A DNA stretch of 64,000 nucleotides from RGIG426 sp045598965 (GTDB lineage: Bacteria; Bacillota; Clostridia; Oscillospirales; Acutalibacteraceae): assembly GCA_045598965.1 (NCBI GenBank), contig JAZRVH010000009.1, positions 27,904 through 91,903 of the forward strand. The letters run 5' to 3'. How positions within the stretch are numbered: position 1 is the stretch's first letter; every line of letters begins with the position of its first letter. The translations under genes and the position numbers were made by a program. Positions 8,498 to 16,996 of the stretch are shown one piece after another. A model generated the notes under the pieces. The model did not search any database. It had not been told where the DNA came from and saw only the letters and a list, made by a program, of their open reading frames with translations.

Positions 8498-9409
8498 ATG
8501 AAACGTATTGTGGCTTTCTTGTTGGCGACTTTGATGCTGGTGGCTTTTGCCGGTTGTGACGGTAAGACGGGGGAAACCTCCAATGCCGGACAGCCGACCG
8601 GACCGGAGGAGAAAAAGGTGTACAAAGACCTGGATTACTCGAACGGCATTGGTACGGCGTATCCGGACAAAGCCTATGGCTTCCAGACGGAAAAACCGGT
8701 AAAGGGTGAGGAAATCGCTGTGATGCACACGAATATGGGCGATTTTTCCATTCGCTTTTTCCCGGAGGCCGCTCCCAAAGCGGTGGAGAACTTTAAGACT
8801 CACGCTAAAGACGGGTATTATGATGGTTTGACGTTCCACCGTGTTATTTCCGACTTTATGATTCAAGGCGGTGACCCGAAAGGCGACGGAACGGGCGGCA
8901 AGAGTATCTGGAAACAGCCGTTTGAGGATGAGTTTGACCAAAAACTTCTCAATATCACCGGTGCCCTTTCCATGGCGAACAGCGGTGTGAACACCAATGG
9001 CAGCCAGTTCTTTATCAACTACCAATCGAAAGAAAGAGCTCCGAAGAGAGAGGATTATGCGGCAAATACCGACCAGGCAATTCGTGAACAGGCGGCAGCG
9101 TCGTATTATGAAAGCTATGACCAGATAAAAAGACAATGCCCCACGCTGCTCGATTACTTGAAAATGAAATTCGCCTATCCGGTGTATGACTGGATTCCCG
9201 ACGAAGTGTGGGATGTTTATGCCGCAAACGGCGGTTCTATCCACTTGGACGGTGCATGGCGTTACGCCGGTGGCCACACGGTATTCGGTCAAGTGTTTGA
9301 CGGTCTTGATGTGGTGGGAAAAATCTCTGTTTTGCCGACGGACGATTTTGCAAAACCGCATTCTGATGTGATTATCGAATCCATCGAAATCAAAGTCTAC
9401 GAGGGATAA
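8498..9409 (+). CDS. Lipoprotein cyclophilin-type peptidyl-prolyl isomerase
   Basis: This 303-residue protein has a lipoprotein signal ending in AFAGC (Cys about 24) followed by a cyclophilin domain: TFHRVISDFMIQGGDPKGDGTGG, GALSMANSGVNTNGSQFFI and HTVFGQVFDGLDVV. A 70-80-residue insertion rich in charged and aromatic residues (about 175-250) separates the last two blocks and is absent from the cytoplasmic paralogue just upstream. It likely helps fold exported proteins at the outer face of the membrane. Confidence 0.92.
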   Translation: MKRIVAFLLATLMLVAFAGCDGKTGETSNAGQPTGPEEKKVYKDLDYSNGIGTAYPDKAYGFQTEKPVKGEEIAVMHTNMGDFSIRFFPEAAPKAVENFKTHAKDGYYDGLTFHRVISDFMIQGGDPKGDGTGGKSIWKQPFEDEFDQKLLNITGALSMANSGVNTNGSQFFINYQSKERAPKREDYAANTDQAIREQAAASYYESYDQIKRQCPTLLDYLKMKFAYPVYDWIPDEVWDVYAANGGSIHLDGAWRYAGGHTVFGQVFDGLDVVGKISVLPTDDFAKPHSDVIIESIEIKVYEG

Positions 9410-9411
9410 GT

Positions 9412-10152
9412 ATGGTGAAAACCGTAGTTTGCGACGGGCTGTCTGTCGCTTATATTGAGCAGGGTGAGGGCCCCGACTTGCTTCTTTTACACGGATGGGG
9501 TGCTCGGGCGGAGGTTTACCGTTTGCTCATTGACCATTTGTCGGCGAAATATCGGGTGATTGCTCCGGATTTGCCCGGATTCGGCGACAGTGATGAGCCG
9601 AAAGAGCCGTTTTCGGTGGATGATTTCGCCGATTTTGTGCTGCACTTTTGCGAAACGGTGGGAGTGTGTGACCCGGTCGTGATGGGGCACTCCAACGGCG
9701 GGAGAATTTTGATTAAGCTTTTATCCCGTGAGCCGAAACCGCTGAACGTTAAAAAAGCCGTGCTGCTTGATTCCGCCGGTGTGAAACCCAAACACGGGGT
9801 GGACTGGTACGTGAAGGTATACAGCTATAAAGCGGCGAAAAAGGTGTTCCCCGGCCTCGCAAAAAAGATGCAGGGCAAAGTGGGCTCGGCAGATTACAAA
9901 GCGGCAAGCCCCGTGATGCGGCAGTCGATGGTGAAAGCTGTGAACGAGGATTTGACTGATTGTCTTCCGAAAATTACGGCGTCTACACTGCTCATTTGGG
10001 GCGAGCTGGACGATGCTACGCCGCTCTCTGACGGCAAATTGATGGAAAAAGAAATTCCCGATGCGGGACTGGTGACGCTGGCAGGAGCGGGACACTTTGC
10101 TTTTGCCGAGCAGTGGGCACAGTGTCGTGCCGTTTTGGATGCGTTTTTATGA
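9412..10152 (+). CDS. Alpha/beta hydrolase
   Basis: This 246-residue protein has the alpha/beta-hydrolase fold with all elements visible: oxyanion LLLHGWG, nucleophile elbow GHSNGG (Ser about 87), acid in WGELDDATP and catalytic His in GAGHFAF. The substrate cannot be read from sequence. Its ATG is 2 bp after the stop of the lipoprotein cyclophilin, and murF follows 25 bp later, so it is part of the proS-to-ddl run. An esterase or lipase-like activity is a generic guess. Confidence 0.9.
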   Translation: MVKTVVCDGLSVAYIEQGEGPDLLLLHGWGARAEVYRLLIDHLSAKYRVIAPDLPGFGDSDEPKEPFSVDDFADFVLHFCETVGVCDPVVMGHSNGGRILIKLLSREPKPLNVKKAVLLDSAGVKPKHGVDWYVKVYSYKAAKKVFPGLAKKMQGKVGSADYKAASPVMRQSMVKAVNEDLTDCLPKITASTLLIWGELDDATPLSDGKLMEKEIPDAGLVTLAGAGHFAFAEQWAQCRAVLDAFL

Positions 10153-10177
10153 GTTTTCTGGAGTAAGGAGAAAAACG

Positions 10178-11812
10178 ATGCTTTTGACGCTTTCGGTGAA
10201 CGGGTTTCCGTTTGCTTTCGGATGGTTTTTTCTGTTTGCGGCGTTGACTCTTGTTCACGCTGTTACACAATCGTTGCATCTTGTGCATATGTTACAATTA
10301 TCCGGCTATCACAACAATGTATATAGCCGCTGGTGCAACGAGCACATGGCGAAAATTTTGCCGCCCAGCCGGTTGCTTTGTCTTTTGACATTGTTACTGT
10401 TGGCGTTGCGGTCGGTGGCGTTTTCCTTTGTGCCGGCATTGTGGGTTTTGGCGGTGGCGTGCATCGGGCTGTTTATCAGCTTTTTGGGAGCACTTCCCCG
10501 TCAGGCGAAAAAACCGTTGGTGTTTACAAAGCGTGTGTGGCGACTGCTTGTCACGTTTGCTGTTTTGCTGGCGGTGTACGTGCTTTTGTGGGAGCATCTT
10601 GTCGGTTTTGGCTCGTATTGGAGAATGGCGTTGGGAGCCGCCATTTTGCTCTTGATTGTGCCGCTCTTGGTGCCGCTTGCCAACTTTATTAACACTCCGA
10701 TTGAAAAAGCGGTTGCCAACTGGTATGTGAAGGATGCTAAACGCATTTTGGCGGAACATTCGAATTTGACGGTGATTGGTATTACCGGTAGTTACGGAAA
10801 AACCAGTACCAAAAACTTTTTGTATTCCATGCTTGCAACGAAGTACAACACACTGATGACCCCCGAAAGCTACAATACCACGATGGGCGTTGTGCGTACC
10901 ATTCGGGAACGCCTGAAACCGTCGCACGAAGTATTTATTGTGGAGATGGGGGCAAAGGGCCTCGGCGAAATTAAAGAAATTTGCGATATTGTTCACCCGC
11001 AGTACGGTCTTTTAACCTCGGTGGGCGAACAGCATTTGGAGAGCTTTGGCTCGATTGAAAATATCGTAAAAACCAAATTTGAATTATACGATGCCATTCC
11101 CGAAAACGGGTTTATCTGTGTCAACGCCGACAACGAGCTGATTTGTGACGAGTTGCAAGCCCGCAGCGGCGACGGAAAACACGTGGTTACCTATGGCGTG
11201 ACGGCGGACAGCTCTGCCGATTACCGTGCCGCCGATGTGAGCGTTCACGGAGCGGGATGCCGGTTTACTCTGTGCGACAAAACCGGCAGTGAAACGCCGT
11301 TTGGTACAAAGCTTTTGGGTGGGCACAATGTGCAGAATATTACCGGTTGTTTGGCACTTGCCGCCGAGCTTTTAGTGCCCTACGACAAGCTGGTATATGC
11401 AGTGCGGCTTTTGAAACCTGTGCGTCACCGGTTGGAGCTTTTGCCCAACGGATTTATCGACGATGCGTTCAACTCCAATCCCGCCGGCTTCCGCTCGGCA
11501 CTGGACACGCTGAAAGCTTTCCCGGGTGAACGGGTGTTGGTTACTCCCGGCATGGTGGAGCTCGGCGAACGAGAAGCCGCTCTTAACGAGGAACTGGGTG
11601 CTTACGCCGCTGATTGCTGTGATTTGGCGATTTTAGTGGGCGAACGTCAGGCACCGCCGCTGAAAAAAGGATTGCTGTCGGCGGGGTTTGACGAGAAAAA
11701 CATTACCGTTGCCAAAAGCCTTGCCGACGGTCTTAATTTCTTAAAAACCGTTCCGGCGAACGGGCAACGCACTGTGTTACTGGAAAATGATTTGCCGGAC
11801 AACTACGATTAA
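10178..11812 (+). CDS. murF: MurF-type ligase with N-terminal membrane domain
   Basis: The catalytic part (about 200-544) is a Mur ligase: ATP-binding GITGSYGKTSTKNF, VEMGAKGLGEI, SVGEQHLESFGS and the C-terminal FIDDAFNSNP region match UDP-MurNAc-tripeptide:D-Ala-D-Ala ligase, the last cytoplasmic step of the UDP-muropeptide. Unlike E. coli MurF, the first 180 residues are four or five hydrophobic helices (for example LLCLLTLLLLAL and RMALGAAILLLIVPLL), so the enzyme should be membrane-anchored. The ATG at 10178 lies after taaggag; earlier in-frame starts lack a ribosome site. The next gene is ddl, which makes its D-Ala-D-Ala substrate. Confidence 0.9.
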   Translation: MLLTLSVNGFPFAFGWFFLFAALTLVHAVTQSLHLVHMLQLSGYHNNVYSRWCNEHMAKILPPSRLLCLLTLLLLALRSVAFSFVPALWVLAVACIGLFISFLGALPRQAKKPLVFTKRVWRLLVTFAVLLAVYVLLWEHLVGFGSYWRMALGAAILLLIVPLLVPLANFINTPIEKAVANWYVKDAKRILAEHSNLTVIGITGSYGKTSTKNFLYSMLATKYNTLMTPESYNTTMGVVRTIRERLKPSHEVFIVEMGAKGLGEIKEICDIVHPQYGLLTSVGEQHLESFGSIENIVKTKFELYDAIPENGFICVNADNELICDELQARSGDGKHVVTYGVTADSSADYRAADVSVHGAGCRFTLCDKTGSETPFGTKLLGGHNVQNITGCLALAAELLVPYDKLVYAVRLLKPVRHRLELLPNGFIDDAFNSNPAGFRSALDTLKAFPGERVLVTPGMVELGEREAALNEELGAYAADCCDLAILVGERQAPPLKKGLLSAGFDEKNITVAKSLADGLNFLKTVPANGQRTVLLENDLPDNYD

Positions 11813-11834
11813 ACACGCAAAGGGGTTTTACAAG

Positions 11835-13037
11835 ATGACTACAAAAACAAGAGTCGCCGTGTTATTCGGCGGCAACAGCGTGGAGCACGAGGTGTCTATT
11901 ATTTCCGGGTTGCAGGCGTTTCACGCCCTTGACCGAGAAAAATATGAGCCGATTCCGCTGTATTTGACCAAAGATAACCGGTTTTTTACCGGCGAAGCGA
12001 TGGCCGAAATCAAGAATTACTCGGACCTGAAAACCTGTCTCCAAAACGGTATTCAGGTGACGTTGATGAACGGCGAAAACGGCGTGGAAATGACCCGTTT
12101 TCCTCAAAAGAAATTCGGCAACAACTCGGTGGGTTCTTTTGAGGTTGTGCTTCCCGTGGTGCATGGCACCAACGTAGAGGACGGCACCTTGATGGGATAT
12201 TTGGAGTTGCTTGGCGTGCCCTATGCGTCTTGTGATGTGGTAAGTTCGGCTCTCGGTATGGATAAAGGGCGGATGAAATCGGTGCTTCGTGAAGCGGGTG
12301 TGCCGGTGCTTCCCGCTGTTGAGGTGACGGGGCAGGAGTATGCCGCCGCCGCAGAAGCAGTGCTCGACCGTGTGGAAAAAGAGTTGGGATATCCCGTGGT
12401 CGTGAAGCCGGTGAACCTCGGCAGTTCTGTGGGAATTTCCAAAGCAGGTGATCGCTCTGCATTGGAGCGGTCGCTCGACTTGGCGGCACAGTTCTCTGCC
12501 CGTATTCTCATTGAGCATGCGGTTCCCAATTTGCGGGAAATCAACTGTTCGGTGCTCGGCGATATGTACGAAGCGGAGGCGTCGGTTTGCGAAGAGCCGC
12601 TGAACGCCACCGATATTCTCAGTTACCAAGACAAATATATGTCCGGCGGAAGCAAGGGTGGAAGCAAGGGCGGAAAATCCGGCGGTATGTCGGATTTGAA
12701 ACGCCGCTGTCCTGCCGATATTCCCGATGAGATGACAAAGCAGGTGCAGGAGTATGCGGTGGCGACTTTTAAGGCACTCGGTTGCCTTGGCGTTTCCCGT
12801 ATCGACTTTTTGAACGACAAGGAGACGGGAGAGCTTTGGGTTAACGAAATCAACACGATTCCCGGCTCGCTGTCCTTCTATTTGTGGGAGGCGGCAGGCG
12901 TTCCCTTTGCGGAGCTGCTTGATCGTATGATTGCACTGGCATTTAAGCGGGAGCGTGAACGTCAGGCGTTGACCTTCAGCTATGAAACCAACCTGCTCGC
13001 CGGTGCGGCGGCAGGACTTTCCACCGGCAAGAAATGA
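11835..13037 (+). CDS. ddl: D-alanine--D-alanine ligase
   Basis: Ddl joins two D-Ala for peptidoglycan. The 400-residue protein shows VLFGGNSVEHEVSI at the N-terminus, the ATP-grasp blocks PVVVKPVNLGSSVGISKA and SRIDFLNDKETGELWVNEINTIPGS, and a Gly/Ser/Lys loop YMSGGSKGGSKGGKSGG over the active site, a clostridial variant of the omega loop. Tyr in that loop is in the position associated with D-Ala rather than D-Lac specificity in related enzymes, but this was not aligned. It follows murF by 22 bp. Confidence 0.95.
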   Translation: MTTKTRVAVLFGGNSVEHEVSIISGLQAFHALDREKYEPIPLYLTKDNRFFTGEAMAEIKNYSDLKTCLQNGIQVTLMNGENGVEMTRFPQKKFGNNSVGSFEVVLPVVHGTNVEDGTLMGYLELLGVPYASCDVVSSALGMDKGRMKSVLREAGVPVLPAVEVTGQEYAAAAEAVLDRVEKELGYPVVVKPVNLGSSVGISKAGDRSALERSLDLAAQFSARILIEHAVPNLREINCSVLGDMYEAEASVCEEPLNATDILSYQDKYMSGGSKGGSKGGKSGGMSDLKRRCPADIPDEMTKQVQEYAVATFKALGCLGVSRIDFLNDKETGELWVNEINTIPGSLSFYLWEAAGVPFAELLDRMIALAFKRERERQALTFSYETNLLAGAAAGLSTGKK

Positions 13038-13057
13038 GGTCCTTGAAAGGGGAACAA

Positions 13058-14119
13058 ATGATGAAAAGAAATGGATTTCGGCGGTGTGCCGTTGCGGTGT
13101 TTTCGGCACTGGTTTTGTTGACAACGGGAACGGTTTTTGCTTCGGCAGAAATCACGCCGGGCTACAAAAAAGGCGAGGTAGTGCTGGTTGCAGAGGAAAA
13201 CTTGGTGGCTCCTCGTGTGATTGCGGTGCGTAACGGCACGGTGGCGACCGTCGATGCTCTCGACTGGGAGGATGGCGGCATCCACGGACAAGCCGTGCAC
13301 CTCAACGGAGCGGGCGACTATATTGAATATACCAACCAGGCTCTGTGCTCGGGAGAAATTTCGGTTTCCGGCTGGGTGTATTGGTTGGGCAGTGTGTCCG
13401 ATGACCCGAATAAGGCGTTGAACCAACAGCTGTTTACGGTTTTCCGTGACGCCGACAACTATTTCACCTTGAATTTACACGGCTATCGTGACAACGTTCG
13501 GGCGATGGATGACGGCACGGTGTATCGTATGGACGGCGTGAGCTTGGAATACCGTATCGCCGGAAGTGCCGGAAAACTGGTAGAGGCGTTTAACGAAACG
13601 ACCGGTGGTGTGGATTATGCTATCCGTCAAAAGGAATGGACGCATTTGACCATCACCATCAGCCGAAAGGCGATTAAACTGTATATCAACGGCACGCACT
13701 GGTTCGAGGAACCGCTTGAGGGTGCGTGTGAGACACTTGCCGCCAACGGTGTGCGTATCGGCGGCACGGTGGGCGACACGCCGTATACGTTGTCTGCGTT
13801 GGTGGATGATGTGGCGATATTTAAGGGCGTGTTGCAGGCGAAGGATATTGAATACTTAGCTCAGGGGGCTACGTTGGATTTCAAAGCCCCTGCCCCGACG
13901 ACAACTCCTACCGCCGTTCAGCCGAGCGGCGAGGCAGAGGTGTCGGAAGAGGAGACCTCCGGCGACAACTTTAAGGACACCGACAACAGCGGTGAATTGA
14001 GTGTGACCATCCCCGGTTTCACCTGGTATGTGCTGGGCGGTTTGTTGGTGCTGATGGTGATTTTGACAATCGCCTTGAATAAGCACGAGGAAAAGAGAAA
14101 CAAGGAGGATGCCCAATGA
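13058..14119 (+). CDS. Secreted LamG/concanavalin-like domain protein with C-terminal anchor
   Basis: The 353-residue protein begins with a Sec signal peptide (about 1-30, cleavage near FASAE). A LamG-type jelly roll follows (about 60-265), with the usual GAGDYIEY, ISVSGWVYW and WTHLTITISRKAIKLYINGT blocks. A Thr/Pro/Glu/Ser linker (280-315) leads to a single C-terminal membrane helix (about 322-341) and a charged tail, which suggests a surface protein held in the membrane. Carbohydrate or protein binding is likely from the fold, but the ligand is unknown. Two adjacent ATGs at 13058 and 13061 are both possible starts. Confidence 0.85.
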   Translation: MMKRNGFRRCAVAVFSALVLLTTGTVFASAEITPGYKKGEVVLVAEENLVAPRVIAVRNGTVATVDALDWEDGGIHGQAVHLNGAGDYIEYTNQALCSGEISVSGWVYWLGSVSDDPNKALNQQLFTVFRDADNYFTLNLHGYRDNVRAMDDGTVYRMDGVSLEYRIAGSAGKLVEAFNETTGGVDYAIRQKEWTHLTITISRKAIKLYINGTHWFEEPLEGACETLAANGVRIGGTVGDTPYTLSALVDDVAIFKGVLQAKDIEYLAQGATLDFKAPAPTTTPTAVQPSGEAEVSEEETSGDNFKDTDNSGELSVTIPGFTWYVLGGLLVLMVILTIALNKHEEKRNKEDAQ

Positions 14120-14739
14120 AACAGAGAGTTTTTTCGATAATTCTTGCGTGCGTTCTCTGCTTGACGGCGGCGTTCTCTGTTGCGGCAGAGCCGCTGGACA
14201 ATGAAACCACGGTTATTATCACCCAAAACAGCGGGCAAACGGAATTAACGCCCTCTCAAAACGAATCCTGCTTTTGGGAATATCCCACACTGACCGCCGG
14301 ACAACACCGTGATGACGGTGTGCTGTGGCTGTTCAACAAATCCGACAAGGATGCTACCGTAACGCTCAGCGATTTTCATCTTCCCACCGATGAGGCGGCA
14401 CGTGCGTATTTGGCGGCGTTGGATTTGAAAGTGAAAACAAACGAGAAGGTTGTTTACGAAGACACCTACGATAAGGCGGCGGGATTGTCCGTCACCGTCG
14501 AGGTGCCCAAAGGCGAAAAGAAACCGATATTCTTTGAGCTTGGGTGCGATTTCACCTATTCCGGCGAGTGCAATCTCAACGGCGAGGTGATTTACGGCAA
14601 ATATTCGGTGACCTATCACGGCTTGAACCTCTTGCATTCGTGGGTGTTCTATGCTCTGCTGGGTGTCGTCATTGTGGCGGCGGTCGTGACGCTGGTTTTT
14701 GTGACAAAAAAGAAAAAGAAATCCGAAAAAAGTGCTTGA
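14116..14739 (+). CDS. Secreted membrane-anchored hypothetical protein
   Basis: This 207-residue protein has a signal peptide (about 1-24, AEP after cleavage), a beta-rich extracellular region and one C-terminal membrane helix (about 173-196) followed by KKKKKSEK. Its ATG overlaps the stop of the LamG protein (ATGA), and the two share the same topology, so they probably form a surface pair or complex. I recognise no family. Its stop codon lies inside the -35 region of the infC promoter. Confidence 0.82.
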   Translation: MKQRVFSIILACVLCLTAAFSVAAEPLDNETTVIITQNSGQTELTPSQNESCFWEYPTLTAGQHRDDGVLWLFNKSDKDATVTLSDFHLPTDEAARAYLAALDLKVKTNEKVVYEDTYDKAAGLSVTVEVPKGEKKPIFFELGCDFTYSGECNLNGEVIYGKYSVTYHGLNLLHSWVFYALLGVVIVAAVVTLVFVTKKKKKSEKSA

Positions 14740-14764
14740 CAAACGGATTTTTAAGTGGTAATAT
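14736..14764 (+). promoter_or_regulatory. SigA-type promoter of infC-rpmI-rplT
   Basis: A consensus TTGACA, 17-bp spacer and TATAAT-like TAATAT. The -35 overlaps the stop codon of the preceding gene (14737-14739). Confidence 0.85.
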
Positions 14765-14770
14765 ATACGA

Positions 14771-14916
14771 GCAAATGAAGTAAAGCCTTACCCGCTTTCA
14801 CCTGCAGATTTCGTTCTCGACAGGTCAATAAAGTTTATTCAGATTGCAAAATCCATTGAGTAAATTTTTAAGCGGGCAAGACTGCCCGCTTTTTTATTGT
14901 TACGGAGGTGCTTACT
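14771..14916 (+). promoter_or_regulatory. Structured leader of the infC operon with attenuator
   Basis: About 145 nt separate the promoter from infC. It ends in a strong terminator hairpin (14870-14896) placed just before the infC ribosome site. Firmicute infC-rpmI-rplT operons are commonly controlled by L20 binding and transcription attenuation in such leaders; that L20 is the regulator here is inference, as I could not fold an L20-binding mimic by eye. Confidence 0.65.
14870..14896 (+). terminator. Attenuator hairpin in the infC leader
   Basis: The perfect 8-bp stem AGCGGGCA/TGCCCGCT is followed by a run of T. It precedes infC, so it must be regulated or leaky. Confidence 0.85.
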
Positions 14917-15435
14917 ATCGCTAACAAAGAAGTGCAGATTAACGAACAAATCCGTGATGCGGAAATTCGTGTAATCAGCGAGACCGGTGAACAAATCGGC
15001 ATTATGTCTGCCGCTGAAGCCCAGAAATTGGCGGACGAGAAAGATTTGGACTTGGTCAAAATTTCGCCCAATGCCACGCCGCCGGTGTGCCGCATTATGA
15101 ACTACGGCAAATACCGCTACGAGCAGGCAAAGCGTGAAAAGGATGCCCGGAAAAATCAACACGTGGTGGAGATTAAAGAGGTTCGTTTGGGACTGAACAT
15201 TGACGTGGCGGATTTCGACACGAAACAACGTCAGGCAACCAAATTCCTTAAACAGGGCAACAAAGTGAAGGTTTCTATCCGGTTCCGTGGACGTGAAATG
15301 GGTCACCCTGAGTTGGGCCAGACCATTATGGATCGTTTCGCAACTGCGTGCGAGGAAACGGCTGTGATTGAAAAGCCCGCCAAGCTGGAGGGCCGTCACA
15401 TGCTGATGTTCTTAGCACCCAAGCCGGCCAAATAA
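14917..15435 (+). CDS. infC: Translation initiation factor IF-3 (ATC start)
   Basis: IF-3 binds the 30S subunit and checks start codons. The 172-residue protein has NEQIRDAEIRVISETGEQIGIM, PVCRIMNYGKYRYEQAKR, KEVRLGLNIDVADFDTKQRQ and the C-terminal RFRGREMGHPELGQ. The start is taken as ATC 14917, 8 nt after ggagg; a GTG at 14908 is in frame but overlaps the ribosome site. Rare ATT/ATC starts are a known feature of infC and let IF-3 limit its own synthesis. It is followed by rpmI and rplT. Confidence 0.96.
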   Translation: MANKEVQINEQIRDAEIRVISETGEQIGIMSAAEAQKLADEKDLDLVKISPNATPPVCRIMNYGKYRYEQAKREKDARKNQHVVEIKEVRLGLNIDVADFDTKQRQATKFLKQGNKVKVSIRFRGREMGHPELGQTIMDRFATACEETAVIEKPAKLEGRHMLMFLAPKPAK

Positions 15436-15464
15436 ACACACATATTATTAAGGAGGAAAATATT

Positions 15465-15662
15465 ATGCCGAAAATCAAAACGCACAGTGGTGCGAAAAAA
15501 CGCTTTAAGCTCAGCAAGGGCGGGAAAGTTCTTCGTGCCAAAGCTTACAAATCGCACATTCTGAACAAAAAGACCACCAAACGCAAGAGAAATCTGCGTA
15601 AAACCGCCGTGGCGGATGCGACCAACGTGGCAGCCGTCAAGCGTATGATTCCGTATAAATAA
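15465..15662 (+). CDS. rpmI: 50S ribosomal protein L35
   Basis: The 65-residue basic protein begins MPKIKTHSGAKKRFKLS and contains HILNKKTTKRKRNLR, diagnostic of L35. An aaggagg site precedes the ATG. It is the middle gene of infC-rpmI-rplT. Confidence 0.97.
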   Translation: MPKIKTHSGAKKRFKLSKGGKVLRAKAYKSHILNKKTTKRKRNLRKTAVADATNVAAVKRMIPYK

Positions 15663-15684
15663 TCGTCATTAGGAGGTATAGACA

Positions 15685-16044
15685 ATGGCTCGTGTTAAAG
15701 GCGCAATGATGACGCGCAAAAGAAGAAAGAAAGTTCTGAAGCTCGCAAAGGGCTATTATCAAGGCAAATCCAAGCTGTTCCGTACCGCAAAAGAGGCGGT
15801 TATGAAATCCGGCCAATATGCGTATATCGGTCGCAAACAGCGTAAACGTGATTTCCGCCGTCTGTGGATTACCCGTATTTCCGCTGCTGCGAAAATGAAC
15901 GGTATGAACTATTCTACGTTCATGAATGGTTTGAAAAAAGCGGGCGTGACCCTCAACCGCAAAATGCTCTCTGAGATTGCGATTGCGGATGCCGCCGCCT
16001 TTACGGCTCTTGCCGATCAGGCGAAAGAAGCTCTCAATAAATAA
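15685..16044 (+). CDS. rplT: 50S ribosomal protein L20
   Basis: The 119-residue protein starts MARVKGAMMTRKRRKKVLK and contains GYYQGKSKLFRTAKEAVMK and QRKRDFRRLWITRI, which are L20 signatures. L20 is needed early in 50S assembly and in Firmicutes represses its own operon through the leader. An aggaggt site precedes the ATG. Confidence 0.97.
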   Translation: MARVKGAMMTRKRRKKVLKLAKGYYQGKSKLFRTAKEAVMKSGQYAYIGRKQRKRDFRRLWITRISAAAKMNGMNYSTFMNGLKKAGVTLNRKMLSEIAIADAAAFTALADQAKEALNK

Positions 16045-16050
16045 AAACTT

Positions 16051-16086
16051 GTCCGTCGGTGCATGGGTTTCCATGTGCCGACGGAC
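16051..16086 (+). terminator. Strong hairpin after rplT, without a clear U tract
   Basis: A 16-bp stem GTCCGTCGGTGCATGG/CCATGTGCCGACGGAC with one G-T pair and a 4-nt loop, 6 bp after the rplT stop. The lack of Ts directly downstream makes termination uncertain; it could instead stabilise the mRNA 3' end. Confidence 0.55.
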
Positions 16087-16187
16087 GTGTTGCATAACGG
16101 AACAGGTTTTTTTAGGTAAAACGGTTCCTATTATTGTTATAAAAAAGTACCGATAAAAAAGCCGAGACAAGAAGGGAGACGAACGAT

Positions 16188-16973
16188 ATGACCGTTACAA
16201 GCCGAGATAACGCCGCTGTGAAACGTGTGCGTCGTTTGCTCGCTGACAGTCACGCTCGTCGGGAAACGGGGTTGTTCGTTTTAGAAGGAGCACGGCTTTG
16301 TGCAGAGGTTTCCGCTTCTGATGTTACGGTGCTGGAGACGTTTATTTCCCCGGATGCCGAGCGTCGTTATCCGACCCAGGTGAAAGCGGTTCGCCAAAAG
16401 GCGGAGACGTGTTACGAGATTTCGAATGCCCTTGCCGCCCAAATCGGTGATACCCAAAATCCGCAGGGACTTTTTTGTGTATGTCGCCGTGCACCGGATA
16501 AGCTGGGGACGGGAATGCTGCCTTTAGACGGGCGGTATTTGGCTTTAGAAGCGGTGCGGGACCCGGGCAATATGGGAACCATTATTCGCACAGCGGAGGC
16601 ATTTGACTTGTCCGGCATTTTACTGTCGGATGATTGCGTGGCACTGGATAACCCGAAAGTTCTTCGTGGAAGTATGGGCGGTGCGTTGCGTTTGCCGACC
16701 GGTCGGGTGGAAAACCTGTCCGAAAGTATCCGCCTTTTGCGATTGCAGGGGTTTTCCGTCTACGCTTGCGTAGCAGACAGCGATGCCACCCCGATCACTG
16801 ATGTGGAGTTGGGTGACGGCTGTATCTGTGTTATCGGTAACGAGGCCAACGGGCTTTCGGATGAGGTGCAAAGTGCTTGTACCGGTCGAGTGACCATTCC
16901 GATGCGGGGACGTGCGGAATCGCTGAATGCGGCGGTGGCGGCGTGCCTGACAATGTGGGAACTGCAAAAATAA
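16188..16973 (+). CDS. TrmH/SpoU-family RNA 2'-O-methyltransferase
   Basis: The 261-residue protein has an N-terminal substrate-binding segment (LFVLEGARLC) and the SPOUT knot: VRDPGNMGTIIRTAEAF, VIGNEANGLSDEV and IPMRGRAESLNAAVAA, which bind SAM and carry the conserved Asn, Glu and Ser/Asn residues. It is of the length and type of the YsgA/RlmB-like 23S rRNA methyltransferases that adjoin rplT in many Firmicutes. The precise rRNA or tRNA target is not readable. It starts after gggaga and is followed by dprA. Confidence 0.9.
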   Translation: MTVTSRDNAAVKRVRRLLADSHARRETGLFVLEGARLCAEVSASDVTVLETFISPDAERRYPTQVKAVRQKAETCYEISNALAAQIGDTQNPQGLFCVCRRAPDKLGTGMLPLDGRYLALEAVRDPGNMGTIIRTAEAFDLSGILLSDDCVALDNPKVLRGSMGGALRLPTGRVENLSESIRLLRLQGFSVYACVADSDATPITDVELGDGCICVIGNEANGLSDEVQSACTGRVTIPMRGRAESLNAAVAACLTMWELQK

Positions 16974-16996
16974 TCCTAAAAAGGGGAGGTCATGCC

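Noticed and set aside
14908..14910. GTG at 14908 as the infC start
   Set aside because: It lies inside the ggaggtg ribosome site, leaving no spacing; ATC 14917 has correct spacing and infC is known to use such codons.
16089..16187. Promoter between rplT and the RNA methyltransferase gene
   Set aside because: The stretch is AT-rich but no -35/-10 pair with proper spacing stands out, so none was called.
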